DNA from: Anaerohalosphaera lusitana
Lineage (GTDB): Bacteria; Planctomycetota; Phycisphaerae; Sedimentisphaerales; Anaerohalosphaeraceae
Direction: 5' to 3'
DNA: 64,000 bases
Assembly: GCF_002007645.1 (NCBI RefSeq)
Contig: NZ_CP019791.1
Span: 1,426,001-1,490,000, forward strand
Shown here: one piece after another, positions 1 through 9,805 of the stretch
Layout of the letters: each line of letters begins with the position of its first letter
How positions within the stretch are numbered: the stretch's first letter is position 1
Notes under the pieces: model-generated
Told to the model about the DNA's origin: nothing
What the model saw: the letters and a program-made list of their open reading frames with translations, nothing else
The model's database searches: none
Position numbers and translations under genes: made by a program

Positions 1-1
1 T

Positions 2-148
2 CCTATCGAATGTCAGTTTACCCATGTTAAGGAATTCGTCATACGCGGAACTAATTATCAAAACCACAATGAGCTTAAAATCGCTCTGAATAGATACGTA
101 GCATATCGCAATAAAAAAAATCAGCAAAAGTTAAACTTAGATAATTGA
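2..148 (+). CDS. IS630-family transposase, C-terminal end only (cut by window edge)
   Basis: The window opens inside a reading frame that stops at 146-148. Its last 48 residues contain PIECQF, then KEFVIRGTNYQNH and a basic tail with RYVAYRN. This resembles the end of IS630-type DDE transposases, where the third catalytic acid lies in a PIE motif followed by a conserved aromatic/basic tail. Only the part after the catalytic Glu is visible, so completeness cannot be judged. It differs from the IS630 element at 39.4 kb, which has NPIERLW at the same place. The stop lies 26 bases before the FecR start, where an ECF sigma gene is often found in planctomycetes. Confidence 0.7.
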   Translation, partial: PIECQFTHVKEFVIRGTNYQNHNELKIALNRYVAYRNKKNQQKLNLDN

Positions 149-174
149 AACGGCACTAGTTTAGAAAGTCTATA

Positions 175-1845
175 ATGGATCAGGCTTTAAAAAATGAACT
201 TGAAGAATTGCTGACTCTTTCTCTGGAGAAAAATACCTCTCAAGAGCAAGTCGATAGATTGAATGCAATTCTTGATGAGGATCCAGAGGCATTAAATCAT
301 TGCCTGGACTTTTATTCAATGGTGGCTTACCTTAATCAAAGCCGAGAGATATGCGATGTATTTCTTAATGAGTTAAATAGTGAGTGTGATACGCAGATAC
401 GTTTTTTGAAAGAGATGGCAGAGTTTGAAAAAACGGCTCCAATAATTGAGATTTCTGAAGAAAAGCCGAAAAGGGAATTGATCCAGAAAGTGGTTTATCC
501 ACAACGTGAAAAGCGGAAGTTGTCAAAGTTTCAGCTTTTTACGCTTATGGTTAGTTTCGCTGCTATGTTCTTTATTGCACTTTTTATTGGGTTTGTCCCG
601 CCCAGGAGGCCAGGGGTTGATGTGGCCGCACTGATTGATCAAATCGACGCCGTATGGGATGAAAACATGCAAATTCCCGGCACAGACGGCCGTATGCTTC
701 AGGACACCTACTCCTTAACTAGCGGCTATGCCACATTCTGTTTGGACAATCAGGCTCAAATAACGGTCGAAGCACCTGCTGAATTCTCATTGATCAGTAC
801 CGATGATGTTAAGCTTATCCGCGGCCGAATTTATTCTGTTGTCCCGCCGCAGGCTCAAGGATTTACGGTCAAAACCAACAATTCCAAGATCGTTGATCTG
901 GGTACAGAGTTCGGCGTTGAAGTAGATAGTTATAACAATACCCAAGTTCATGTGATTAAAGGCAGAACGATACTTTTTGCTGGTTTACCAAATTCCAATA
1001 AAAAACAATTTGAACTTAGCGAAGGCAAGGCTAAGAAAGTTTACAATGACGGCTATGTTAAAGATATCGAAGTAATCGAAGATGAGTTTGTTCGAAAGAT
1101 TGACTCCGACTCAAAGATGATCTTTAAAGGTGAACCTGTAACCGGCAAGCAAGGTTTTGTCGCTTACCACGATTTTGGTGCTATTAGCGGGCAGGAGTCT
1201 AAGGGCAACATTACGACTCACCATAGTGGAAGTGGTGAGTTAGGTTATGATTATAATGATTCCCCCAGGGCCTTGATTACTTATGCTGACGGCTCGGAAA
1301 CGGGAGTACTTTTTAGCATTAATCGTGCAAACGCGATCGACTCGCGTGATGAAGGTCAAGTCCGTCCACCGGCGACTGGTACGCCGGCTTATTCCCTGTT
1401 CAATGTGCCAGGACTGAATCTAAACAATGGTAATATTGGTGTAGGTAACACGGATAGCCGCCCGGAAAACTATGAAATTATGACATTGACCCTGAGAGGT
1501 CTCGATCCTGGAATGCTTTATGACCTTGCTTTCTATGGCGATCGAAGTGAGACACGTAATACTGGTCTGGATCGTTTCACACTTGGCGGTGCCGATACGG
1601 CTGTCAACATAAGCTCAACAGGTGTGATCGACAGATTTACCACTGAGATGGAAACTTCAAAAAATGCTGACCGTGGGCATGTGATCCGGTGGATGAATAT
1701 CGATCCTGGTGCCGACGGAATCATCACAGTGAAGGTGGATGCGGGCTTCTACGGCGAGGAGAATAATATCGTTTATCTTACGGCAATGCGGCTGGAAGCA
1801 TTAGCTCCAGGTGAAGCCAATTATAACAGTTTAATCAATGAATGA
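175..1845 (+). CDS. FecR-type membrane anti-sigma/regulatory protein
   Basis: This 556-residue protein is a likely transmembrane regulator of an ECF sigma factor. Residues 1-110 form an acidic, helical cytoplasmic region like the sigma-binding part of planctomycetal anti-sigma proteins. One membrane segment lies at about 120-141 (FTLMVSFAAMFFIALFIGFV). A FecR domain follows at about 185-270, with the typical F-x-V-x-T-x-x-x-x-V-x-D-L-G-T-E-F-G-V core. The outer part (about 330-556) is a beta-rich extension with YDLAFYGDR, a jelly-roll-like segment often attached to FecR in this phylum. No good ribosome site precedes the ATG (AGTTTAGAAAGTCTATA). The partner sigma gene is not visible; a transposase end lies just upstream. 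Its position before about 20 kb of secreted carbohydrate-active genes suggests, by inference, that it may control them. Confidence 0.8.
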   Translation: MDQALKNELEELLTLSLEKNTSQEQVDRLNAILDEDPEALNHCLDFYSMVAYLNQSREICDVFLNELNSECDTQIRFLKEMAEFEKTAPIIEISEEKPKRELIQKVVYPQREKRKLSKFQLFTLMVSFAAMFFIALFIGFVPPRRPGVDVAALIDQIDAVWDENMQIPGTDGRMLQDTYSLTSGYATFCLDNQAQITVEAPAEFSLISTDDVKLIRGRIYSVVPPQAQGFTVKTNNSKIVDLGTEFGVEVDSYNNTQVHVIKGRTILFAGLPNSNKKQFELSEGKAKKVYNDGYVKDIEVIEDEFVRKIDSDSKMIFKGEPVTGKQGFVAYHDFGAISGQESKGNITTHHSGSGELGYDYNDSPRALITYADGSETGVLFSINRANAIDSRDEGQVRPPATGTPAYSLFNVPGLNLNNGNIGVGNTDSRPENYEIMTLTLRGLDPGMLYDLAFYGDRSETRNTGLDRFTLGGADTAVNISSTGVIDRFTTEMETSKNADRGHVIRWMNIDPGADGIITVKVDAGFYGEENNIVYLTAMRLEALAPGEANYNSLINE

Positions 1846-2137
1846 TGTGTTCCAACAGCATAAAGAGTTGGTGTGTTCGAGATTATCAAACTTGATTGTA
1901 AAAGGGCATAGTTTAAAGCGAAAATCAAAACTGTGACGCAAAAGGACGGGTCTTTGTCGCAAAATGAGGTTGATTGATATTTCAGGTTTATTTATATTTA
2001 AGTATGATGATTCGATATCGCCATCTTAGTTTCTAGGAGTTTCTTTAAGTATTCTTCACCCCATCTTAGTGCTGTTCTGTGTTGGAGTGATGAGCTTTCT
2101 GCGGCGTACAGGAATCGGAAATAGAGGGGCATGAAAG

Positions 2138-3202
2138 ATGAAAAGGCATGAAATAATTAGTATTTTGGTAATCGCCATGTCAGCCCCATGGACGAGTACC
2201 GGGTTAGCCGATGTCTCGGGAAGTGTCCGGACATCCCCCAATTTTAAGGAAGGGCTCACCAATGTTAATCACGCCTGGTTAGATCGTATTATGTTTGAAC
2301 TTAGTCAGGGGAATCTTTTGGAGGCGACAAATAAGCCTGCAAATGATACCGCAACGGAAGGGGCATGCGACAGTAAAGATGCATCTAAGTCGATTGTTAA
2401 ACTTGCCAATGTTACATACAAAAAGACCGTAGACATCAACTCAAACCCGGTTGCCCTTAAGATGTATCATAGATATCAGCCGAAGAAAGTTTCTGAACCA
2501 TTGCCGGCAATTCTGCTGTTCTTTGGAGGCGGATGGTCTAGCAGAAATCTTGGCCAAATGGAAGAGTTTTGCAAATATTTTGCCGCCAGGGGCATGATCT
2601 GCATGGCTCCTGATTACCGTGTCTCGTCCGTTGAAGGAACAAGCCCGTATGAAGCGGTAAATGATGCAAAATCCGCCGTAAGATGGGTTCGTGCCAATGC
2701 ATCAAATTTAAAAATTGATCCTGATAGAATTATTGTCGGTGGTGGATCGGCCGGTGGTCATATTGCTGCCTGTACAGAGATCATTACCGGCTATAATGAG
2801 CCGGGGGAGGATTTGAGCGTCAGTTCAAAGCCTAATCTGCTTTGTCTCTTGAACCCGGTTGTAGATACAACCAAGAACGGCTACGGTTCGAGGCGGTTCA
2901 CTCCCGAAACTGATAAAGAGCTATCGCCATTTCACCATATCACCCCGGATGTGTGTCCGACAATCATTTTTCATGGCACTGATGATACCACGGTACCATT
3001 TGAAAATGTCGAACGATTTACACAGAAAATGCATGATAACAGCAATACCTGCAAACTCGTTTCATTTGATGGTAAAGCTCACGGATTCTTTAATCATGTA
3101 AATTTTCGGCCGGATAAAGATCCTGCTGATTTTAAAGTTTGTGCTGAAGAAAGTTTTAACTTCTTTATTGCCAATGATTTTGGAAGGGGAGGTGATCCAT
3201 AA
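2138..3202 (+). CDS. Secreted alpha/beta-hydrolase esterase (BD-FAE / acetylesterase type)
   Basis: This 354-residue exported esterase is of the kind that removes acetyl or feruloyl groups from polysaccharides. An N-terminal signal peptide covers about residues 1-24 (IISILVIAMSAPWTSTGLA). The alpha/beta-hydrolase core shows an oxyanion-hole loop LLFFGGGWSS (127-135, in place of HGGG), the nucleophile elbow GGGSAGGH with Ser204, Asp283 in HGTDDTTVPF and His315 in GKAHGFFNH, so the triad is complete. GAGGGG seven bases upstream supports the ATG at 2138 over an out-of-frame ATG at 2131. It lies between the FecR gene and the LamG cluster. The substrate cannot be read from sequence; carbohydrate ester is inferred from family and neighbours. 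Confidence 0.82.
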   Translation: MKRHEIISILVIAMSAPWTSTGLADVSGSVRTSPNFKEGLTNVNHAWLDRIMFELSQGNLLEATNKPANDTATEGACDSKDASKSIVKLANVTYKKTVDINSNPVALKMYHRYQPKKVSEPLPAILLFFGGGWSSRNLGQMEEFCKYFAARGMICMAPDYRVSSVEGTSPYEAVNDAKSAVRWVRANASNLKIDPDRIIVGGGSAGGHIAACTEIITGYNEPGEDLSVSSKPNLLCLLNPVVDTTKNGYGSRRFTPETDKELSPFHHITPDVCPTIIFHGTDDTTVPFENVERFTQKMHDNSNTCKLVSFDGKAHGFFNHVNFRPDKDPADFKVCAEESFNFFIANDFGRGGDP

Positions 3203-3329
3203 ATAAATTGTAGATGCGGTCCGGGAGAAAATAGTATGGTAAAAAAGCGTATTTGGCGTTGGCATCACTTTCGAATACCGTCAAGTCAGTGCTGAGTAAT
3301 TGATGATTGGTTGCTAATGTTAGTGTTGG

Positions 3330-3363
3330 AAGTTTTGTTAAAAATCGTTTTTTAACAAACTTT
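3330..3363. promoter_or_regulatory. Large AT-rich inverted repeat in LamG gene leader
   Basis: AAGTTTTGTTAAAAA and TTTTTTAACAAACTT face each other across a three-base centre, with one bulged T, 24 bases before the ATG at 3387. The right arm has no run of T after it, so it is not a clear terminator. It could be an operator or an mRNA leader hairpin. No equivalent was seen before the paralog at 15706. Confidence 0.4.
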
Positions 3364-3386
3364 ATGGTCTTAGTTTAGGGAGAAGT

Positions 3387-5492
3387 ATGATGAAGAAGCT
3401 ACTGTTAACTCTTGTTTTGTTGGTTGCCTTGGTTGGTATGGCCCAGGCAGAATTAATTTTTTCAGACGATTTTGAGTCCTATTCTGAAGGGGCAACTCCT
3501 GATTGGTACAATCCTAAAGGTGATGTCACGGTCGCGATCGACGACGGCTCTGTTTTTGAATCTGAAAATCAATATGTACATATCAATGATCCGGGTACGC
3601 AAACAACAGTATTGCGAGAACATTTATGGTATCATGTAGGAACTGATTACCCATCGAACACGTTTGCTACTCTGTCATTCGATATTAACGAACCTGATGA
3701 TAATGGCGGTGCCAGCTTCTACGTTAAACTCACTGATGGTACGGGGTCTAACTGGCTTAACCCATCTTCTGCGAGTGTCAGTTTTCTGAACGGCAGTATC
3801 TCGGCAAATGGTCAAACTGCATCTTACTCACTCGATATGCCGCACCATATTGATATCGTTGTGAATATGACAGGAGCATCAGGATCTTATTCCGGCACCA
3901 CGCTTCAGAGTTATCGCTATGACGTCTGGGTAGACGGTCAACTGGTTTTTGCCAATGTAGATTTTGACGGTGCAGCCACCCAGATTCTTGGGATCAACTT
4001 TGCAACAGCTAGCACCGGTTCGCAGTTAATGAATTTGGATAATGTTGAATTTCGCGATGAGATTTTTGTCGGTGAAGACCCCAGGGCTGCCAGTAATCCT
4101 GACCCAGCAAGCTTGCAGGAAGATGTTCCGCTGACCAAGGCATTGTCCTGGGAAGCAGGCATCGATCCAGATACAGGCAACTACGTCGATGTCTCTGAAT
4201 ACCATGTTTATATTGCATCCATCCTGGATATCAACGAGCTGGCGGACCCCAACTTGCTGGTTACTTATCCCGCCAATATCATCTCGGATGTTGTAGCTGA
4301 GACTGGATCTAATGGCGGTTCATGGACACCTCCGGCAGGTCTTCTTGCTCGAGACAATATCTACGCATGGCGTGTAGATGAGAAGCTGACTGACGGTACA
4401 ATTCTGACAGGAGCTAACTGGGGATTTTCAACAGTACTTTCTATACCTGATCTCAATGCCGCACTGCCGGAAGATGCTGTAGTCGGCGTTGGTGAAGATG
4501 CCGAACTTACCGTTGAAGCAACCAATCCATTCACTGGAGATTCTTCAGGATTGTCGTATCAGTGGATGTATTCGGCGGATGGCGTGACTTATTCTCCCGT
4601 GGGCACCAATAGCCCAGTTATGGCTATTACAGATGCCCAGGTTGCTGACCAGGGATATTATTACTGCGACGTAACCATTGACAGTAACAGTGAAACCGTA
4701 TCCAGTAAAATTGCACTGTTAGTCGTTAAGCAGGCATTGGCTCACTGGACAATGGATCAGGATGATTTTGTTAATGGCCAGTACGTTGATATCGTTGGTA
4801 CTTATAGCACCGAACCCAATTCAGCACCAACGTTTGTAACCGGTGCCGGTCCTGATGAACCTGCATTGGGTGCAGCAGTGATCAACCCTGACAGCTTTGC
4901 TGCTATTGGTACCTGGAACCCTCTGGAGTCTACAGGCCAGATGACTATCAGTGCCTGGCTCAAATGGGATGGAACAATTGGCGAGTACGGCAATGATATT
5001 CTGTCCAAGGGTGATGGCTGGGGTGCAGACATCATGATGTGGGCATTCAAGGTCCGTGGAGTTTCTGGCGGTAATGCGGGTGTTTGGTTCTATAGTCAGC
5101 CGGACTACGGTATAAGAGTTTCCGGACTGCTTCCTGAACAAGTCTGGACACATATCTGTCTGGCATTCGATTCGGGGCAGGCACGGCTTTACGCCGATGG
5201 CGAACTGGTAGCAACACGCAACAACTTTGCTTTAGGAACCGACACAGAATCATCCTTGAAGTTGGGCGGGGGTGCCGCATTCCCAGGTGCTATGGATGAA
5301 GTTATGATACACAACTACGCTATGTCAGCCGACGATGTAGCAGCCCTTTATTATGAAACTTCCCAGGAAGCTCTTTGTTTGTATCCTCCATCGATAGATC
5401 TAAACGACGACTGCCGTGTGGATCTAACAGATTTTGCAGTTCTTGCTCAAAACTGGCTTGAATGCGGAATGGTTCCGACTTGTTTGCCTTAA
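3387..5492 (+). CDS. Secreted LamG/Ig-like protein with dockerin-like C-terminal tail
   Basis: This 701-residue secreted multidomain protein has no recognised catalytic residue. Order: signal peptide (1-21, LLLTLVLLVALVGMAQA); a beta-sandwich starting FSDDFESYSEG (about 25-225, like domains that bind or coat glycans); an Fn3-like segment (about 230-350); an Ig-like domain ending DQGYYYCDVTID (about 365-445); a LamG/concanavalin-like domain beginning LAHWTMDQDDF (about 450-655); and a tail with DLNDDCRVDLTDF, then NWLECGMVP and a final Cys. GGGAGAAGT upstream fits a ribosome site. The LamG half is nearly the same as in the genes at 7387 and 15706. Likely role, inferred: glycan or cell-surface binding. 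Confidence 0.75.
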   Translation: MMKKLLLTLVLLVALVGMAQAELIFSDDFESYSEGATPDWYNPKGDVTVAIDDGSVFESENQYVHINDPGTQTTVLREHLWYHVGTDYPSNTFATLSFDINEPDDNGGASFYVKLTDGTGSNWLNPSSASVSFLNGSISANGQTASYSLDMPHHIDIVVNMTGASGSYSGTTLQSYRYDVWVDGQLVFANVDFDGAATQILGINFATASTGSQLMNLDNVEFRDEIFVGEDPRAASNPDPASLQEDVPLTKALSWEAGIDPDTGNYVDVSEYHVYIASILDINELADPNLLVTYPANIISDVVAETGSNGGSWTPPAGLLARDNIYAWRVDEKLTDGTILTGANWGFSTVLSIPDLNAALPEDAVVGVGEDAELTVEATNPFTGDSSGLSYQWMYSADGVTYSPVGTNSPVMAITDAQVADQGYYYCDVTIDSNSETVSSKIALLVVKQALAHWTMDQDDFVNGQYVDIVGTYSTEPNSAPTFVTGAGPDEPALGAAVINPDSFAAIGTWNPLESTGQMTISAWLKWDGTIGEYGNDILSKGDGWGADIMMWAFKVRGVSGGNAGVWFYSQPDYGIRVSGLLPEQVWTHICLAFDSGQARLYADGELVATRNNFALGTDTESSLKLGGGAAFPGAMDEVMIHNYAMSADDVAALYYETSQEALCLYPPSIDLNDDCRVDLTDFAVLAQNWLECGMVPTCLP
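4735..5490 (+). repeat. LamG-plus-tail segment repeated at 8995-9751 and, more divergent, at 17038-17803
   Basis: The DNA coding for the LamG domain and dockerin-like tail is strongly similar at nucleotide level to that of the gene at 7387. Many runs are identical, for example around GTAACCGGTGCCGGTCC and GGCGAGTACGGCAATGATAT. The gene at 15706 carries a third, more diverged copy. This is a dispersed coding repeat formed by duplication and probably kept alike by gene conversion. Confidence 0.7.
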
Positions 5493-5533
5493 ATTATCTT
5501 AATTGTAATGAAAGCTCTAATAGGAGATTAATA

Positions 5534-7273
5534 ATGAATACTAAGATTAGTATATTGCTTTTAATTGTGGCTCTGTTTGTTTCGGCCCCTGTCTTTGCGA
5601 CAACGGTGACATTGGACGGGCCCTGGTATACGGGTTCGGGCAGTGGAACTCCCTCACTGTCTGACCCCAACGCCGCCAGTTTTACCTGGGGCACGCCGAA
5701 TAGTACTGAGACTGCTAATAGCAGTCATTTGTGGTCGTATTTTGCCGATCAGGGCCTCTACGAAGACGGCGATTCGATTACGCTGTCGTTTACAGTTACG
5801 CCGGCGGATGCCACTGCGACTGGCGGAACATTGAGATTTGGTTTGTTTGATAGCAACGATCTTCAGGTACTCAACAACCTTAACCAGGCCACCGGAGATG
5901 ACGGTTTCCTTGAGACGTTGGGATATTTTTCGCAGTGCAATCAGGGCTCAGAAACAAATACGTCTTACCTGTTTGCTCGAACAGAAGGTAAAACAAATGA
6001 GCTTAGTTCCACCAGTCTTGTTGAACAGGTCACAAGCGGCGACGGATTTCCGAGGTTGACTGTGGGCACACCATACGACGTGACGCTGACCGTCACACGC
6101 AACAGTGCCACCGAATATCTTGTCACTTCGACGATCAATGGTGCTGTCGTAGGCGGTACAACCGCAACGATTAATGCAACATCTTTTGACATGGTGGGCT
6201 TCCTGAATGCAGGGACCGGCATTGAGAGTATGGAATTGGCTAATTTGCAGGTAACTGCTGAAAAGGTTCCGTTCATTACCGGCCAACCGGAAGATGTGAG
6301 CGCACTCGAAGGTGACCCTGCCTCATTGACGGTCACTGCGGTCAATCCCACTACCGGTGATGCTACCGGTTTGAGTTATCAATGGTACCGTGGCCTGAAT
6401 GGCGATACCACGACACCGGTGGGAGCGGATTCGGCTACGTATACGATTCCTTCTGTTACAATTGCTGATGAAGGAAGCTACTACTGTATCGTCACACTGA
6501 CCGGCAACGGTCAAGCCGAATCCCAGGCAGCAGCCCTGACCGTGAAACGTTTACTGGTTCATTGGCCCTTAGACGGGAACCCGAACGATCCGGCTGGTGA
6601 TTATGACGGCATCGAATATGGAGATCCGAATTATACGACGGGAGGCGGAGGATTGATCGGTGAGGCGATTGTCCTTGACGGTGTGGATGACAGGATAGAA
6701 TACACCTTCGCCCAACAGACGGAAATGCCGCAGTTTACAGTGACATTCTGGGCGCAGACATCGGATCCTGATCAGAGTGATTCTACGAGTTTGTTTAACA
6801 ATGGGGACGGTGCTTCTGTAAGCAATTTCCAGATTGATATGTCAGGAACCGGGGATTACGACTACACTGGTGGATATGCATCCGGGACCTTTGGGGCGGC
6901 CGAAACTGATACATGGATATTGCTTGGGGTGACGTATGATGGAACGACGACCAGACTCTATGCTGATGGTCAGCTTGTCGATTCCGCAGGTGACCAGCCC
7001 AACAATCGTTTTGATCGGTTCTGTGTCGGTGTAAATCGTGGTACCAGCAGATATTTCCAGGGCATCATCGATGATTTTCGTGTATATAACTATGCTCTGA
7101 CAAATGTCGATATGGCGCTTGTCTATACCGATGTAATGGGCGGCGAAATATGTGCCCAATCACCAGCCTATGATCTGAATGATGACTGTAGAGTCAATTT
7201 ACACGACTTTGCAATATTAACAGCGCAATGGCTTGAATGCGGAAGAGTTCCGGCAGAAGCGTGTGATCAGTAA
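5534..7273 (+). CDS. Secreted Ig/LamG protein with dockerin-like C-terminal tail
   Basis: This is a 579-residue exported protein. The ATG at 5534 is preferred over an upstream in-frame start at 5462, which would overlap the previous gene: TAGGAG lies eight bases upstream and a signal peptide follows at once (MNTKISILLLIVALFVSAPVFA). Then come a beta-rich domain (about 25-240), an Ig-like domain with LSYQWYRG and GSYYCIVTL (about 245-335), a LamG domain starting LVHWPLDGNPND (about 340-540), and the tail DLNDDCRVNLHDFAIL, QWLECGRVP, Cys. It lies 41 bases after the previous LamG gene, probably in the same transcript, and is followed by a strong terminator. It is less similar to the other LamG genes. 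Binding role inferred; no catalytic motif seen. Confidence 0.75.
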   Translation: MNTKISILLLIVALFVSAPVFATTVTLDGPWYTGSGSGTPSLSDPNAASFTWGTPNSTETANSSHLWSYFADQGLYEDGDSITLSFTVTPADATATGGTLRFGLFDSNDLQVLNNLNQATGDDGFLETLGYFSQCNQGSETNTSYLFARTEGKTNELSSTSLVEQVTSGDGFPRLTVGTPYDVTLTVTRNSATEYLVTSTINGAVVGGTTATINATSFDMVGFLNAGTGIESMELANLQVTAEKVPFITGQPEDVSALEGDPASLTVTAVNPTTGDATGLSYQWYRGLNGDTTTPVGADSATYTIPSVTIADEGSYYCIVTLTGNGQAESQAAALTVKRLLVHWPLDGNPNDPAGDYDGIEYGDPNYTTGGGGLIGEAIVLDGVDDRIEYTFAQQTEMPQFTVTFWAQTSDPDQSDSTSLFNNGDGASVSNFQIDMSGTGDYDYTGGYASGTFGAAETDTWILLGVTYDGTTTRLYADGQLVDSAGDQPNNRFDRFCVGVNRGTSRYFQGIIDDFRVYNYALTNVDMALVYTDVMGGEICAQSPAYDLNDDCRVNLHDFAILTAQWLECGRVPAEACDQ

Positions 7274-7295
7274 GCTCAATGTTTTATAATAAAAA

Positions 7296-7330
7296 GTCCG
7301 CGTCGCTTCGACGCGGGCTTTATTTTCTTT
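7296..7330 (+). terminator. Intrinsic terminator after the 3387/5534 LamG pair
   Basis: A nine-base stem GTCCGCGTC / GACGCGGGC (one G-T pair) closes a short GCTTC loop and is followed by TTTATTTTCTTT. A near-twin with the same GGGCTTTATT ending lies after the gene at 15706. Confidence 0.85.
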
Positions 7331-7386
7331 ATGCAGTTTTGTGTGATAATAGATGAAATTTGATTTTTAAATGGAACCTGGTCAAG

Positions 7387-9753
7387 ATGAGTATTATTAG
7401 TAAAAGAATAGTTTTGTGCTGGCTTTGTATGTCGGTTTTATTAGTTGCTAATTCTGTTTTGGCCCAGGCTCCTGAGACTTTTACTCAGAACGTGACTCAT
7501 GACGGCCAGACAATTACCTTGCAAATGGTTAAAGATTCTGTTCGAGGACCAGATTTCGAAGTCTTGGTCCAAAATGCCCAAGGCAATTATAATTCGTGGC
7601 AGCCTGGCGAAGTACGAACTTATATAGGTACTGTTTATCAAAGACCTGATGCCTATGCTGCTGGTATCTTGCTTGATAACGGGACATTCAAGGCAAGGGT
7701 GAACTTTGATCGCGGCAAAAGCTGGTGGACCCTGGGCAATTCTGTATACGATACCCACGGGACTCAATCAACTACTTATAATATCCCAACGATGCCCACT
7801 GTGTCGCCTGGCAAGGCAGGTTCCAGTACGTACAGCTTTGGGGTGGGGTTTGATTCGGACTACCAATATTATGCTCGTCGGGGCAGTGTCGCAGACTGTC
7901 TCGAAATGATGGAATTCACTGCGATAAATGTTAAAGCTCAGTATTTGCAAAATGTAATGTTGATGCCTGAACTGGGCCGAGTAATTATCAGGCCTTACTC
8001 GTCGCAATGCCCCTATGAGGGCGTTGGCGGCAATTTGCTTGGCGAATTCAGAACCCACTGGAATACGTATCATCCTGTTTCTGTGGCACCACGCGATGTA
8101 GCGGCACTGGTGAGCCCGACAATTGGCGGCGGTGTCGCCTGGGTTGGTGTTATCGGTTCCGGTTTTGCGTATTCTTCCAACGGCATCCGCTCAGATGGAT
8201 CTTTTGATGGTGTTTGGCGGCACGAGTTGGGCCATAACTGGGGTACCTCTGATTATCATGCCGGCAGCCCGGAAGGCCCAACAATGATGTGCGGTAATAA
8301 ATATGCCCGTTTCAATGGTCCGGCAGTAAAGTCCATCTTTGATCATCGCGATTCAAGAATTGACCGCTTTACTAATCTCGGCACGTACAGCAAAGTTAAT
8401 TTGCCTCCTTATGCTGCAATGGATTTTCTGGAAGGTATACATGCCGGCCAAAGTGTGACTATTGATGTGATGGCTAATGATCATGATGTAAACGGCCAGG
8501 ATTTGACCTTTTATGATTTCGAAACCTCTTCCTCTCAGGGTGGGACCATAACCCTCTCGGCCGGCACAGGTCCAAATGGCAGAGACGAACTGATTTATAC
8601 TGCACCAATTGGACTTTTTAATGCCAAAGATTATTTCCATTATACCATTAGGGACAGTGCAGGGGCTCGTTCTACGGGTGTTATTATACTGTCACTTTCA
8701 AGAAATTTAACAATAATCGGTCAGCCCGTTGATGAATATGTAATTCCTGACGAACAAGCATCATTTGCAGTTGATGCGGTAAATCCCTTTACAGGTGATG
8801 ATACCGGTTTGTCATTTCAGTGGAAGTATTCAGCAGATGGCAGTACTTATTCAAATGTAGCAGGCGGTACTGGTTCAACGCTCACCATTGCTGCCCCACA
8901 AAGTTCTGACCAGGGTTTTTATTATTGCGATGTGACCATAGATAGTAACGGCGAGATGGTTTCAAGTGAAACTGCCCAGTTAGTCGTGAAGCAGACTTTG
9001 GCTCACTGGACAATGGATCAGGATGATTTTGTTAATGGCAAGTATGTTGATATTGCCGGCTCCTATGATGCCGGTACGAGTTCAGTACCGACTTTTGTAA
9101 CCGGTGCCGGTCCAGATGAACCTGCATTCGGCGCAGCAGTCATTAATCCTGACAGCGATGCTGTAGCCGGCACCTGGAACCCACTTGAGTCTACAGGCCA
9201 GATGACCATCAGTGCCTGGGTTAAATGGAATGGAACCATTGGCGAGTACGGCAATGATATTCTGTCCAAGGGTGATAGTTGGGGCCCAGACACAATGATG
9301 TGGGCGTTTAAAATACGTGGAGTTTCTAGTGGCAAAGCCGGAATTTGGTTTTATAGTCAACAGGACACCGGTATAAGGAGTGCCGGACAAGTTCCAGAGC
9401 AAATATGGACACATATCTCTCTGGTATACGATTCCGGGCAGGCACGACTTTACGTCAACGGCAAGTTAATTACAACGCATGACAACTTTACATTGGGAAC
9501 CGGCACCGCATCTACGTTGAAAATAGGCGGCGGTGGCGCATTCCCAGGTGCTATGGATGAAGTCACAATACATAACTATGCCATGTCAGATGAAGATGCA
9601 GCAACGCTTTATTATGAAACTTCTCAGGAAGCTGTTTGCTTAAACCCACCATCGATAGATTTGAATGATGATTGTCGAGTGAATTTAAGTGATCTTCTAA
9701 TTATGGCGGAGTCTTGGGCGGATTGCGGTCTGGTGCCGGAATGCCGGCCCTAA
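7387..9753 (+). CDS. Secreted metzincin-type metallopeptidase with cadherin-like, Ig, LamG and dockerin-like regions
   Basis: This 788-residue exported protein is a probable zinc peptidase. The ATG at 7387 is preferred to a TTG at 7360 because the signal peptide (SIISKRIVLCWLCMSVLLVANSVLAQA) follows it directly. The peptidase part (about 60-340) has HELGHNWGTSD with His279, Glu280, His283 and Asp289 as third ligand candidate, and a Met-turn in GPTMMCGN (Met300/301), the metzincin pattern. Next come a cadherin-like VMANDHDVNG module (about 345-440), an Ig-like domain (about 445-535), LamG (about 540-745) and the tail DLNDDCRVNLSDLL, WADCGLVP, Cys. The LamG half is nearly identical to that of the gene at 3387. 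It might process surface or glycoprotein substrates; that is inference. Confidence 0.75.
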   Translation: MSIISKRIVLCWLCMSVLLVANSVLAQAPETFTQNVTHDGQTITLQMVKDSVRGPDFEVLVQNAQGNYNSWQPGEVRTYIGTVYQRPDAYAAGILLDNGTFKARVNFDRGKSWWTLGNSVYDTHGTQSTTYNIPTMPTVSPGKAGSSTYSFGVGFDSDYQYYARRGSVADCLEMMEFTAINVKAQYLQNVMLMPELGRVIIRPYSSQCPYEGVGGNLLGEFRTHWNTYHPVSVAPRDVAALVSPTIGGGVAWVGVIGSGFAYSSNGIRSDGSFDGVWRHELGHNWGTSDYHAGSPEGPTMMCGNKYARFNGPAVKSIFDHRDSRIDRFTNLGTYSKVNLPPYAAMDFLEGIHAGQSVTIDVMANDHDVNGQDLTFYDFETSSSQGGTITLSAGTGPNGRDELIYTAPIGLFNAKDYFHYTIRDSAGARSTGVIILSLSRNLTIIGQPVDEYVIPDEQASFAVDAVNPFTGDDTGLSFQWKYSADGSTYSNVAGGTGSTLTIAAPQSSDQGFYYCDVTIDSNGEMVSSETAQLVVKQTLAHWTMDQDDFVNGKYVDIAGSYDAGTSSVPTFVTGAGPDEPAFGAAVINPDSDAVAGTWNPLESTGQMTISAWVKWNGTIGEYGNDILSKGDSWGPDTMMWAFKIRGVSSGKAGIWFYSQQDTGIRSAGQVPEQIWTHISLVYDSGQARLYVNGKLITTHDNFTLGTGTASTLKIGGGGAFPGAMDEVTIHNYAMSDEDAATLYYETSQEAVCLNPPSIDLNDDCRVNLSDLLIMAESWADCGLVPECRP

Positions 9754-9805
9754 ACAGATTCTAAGATATGATGTTCATTTTGATATTAAGAAGCGGAGAC
9801 AAAAA

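Noticed and set aside
495-503. TTATCCACA, a perfect DnaA box
   Set aside because: It is single and lies within the FecR coding sequence, far from the skew switch at 38 kb.
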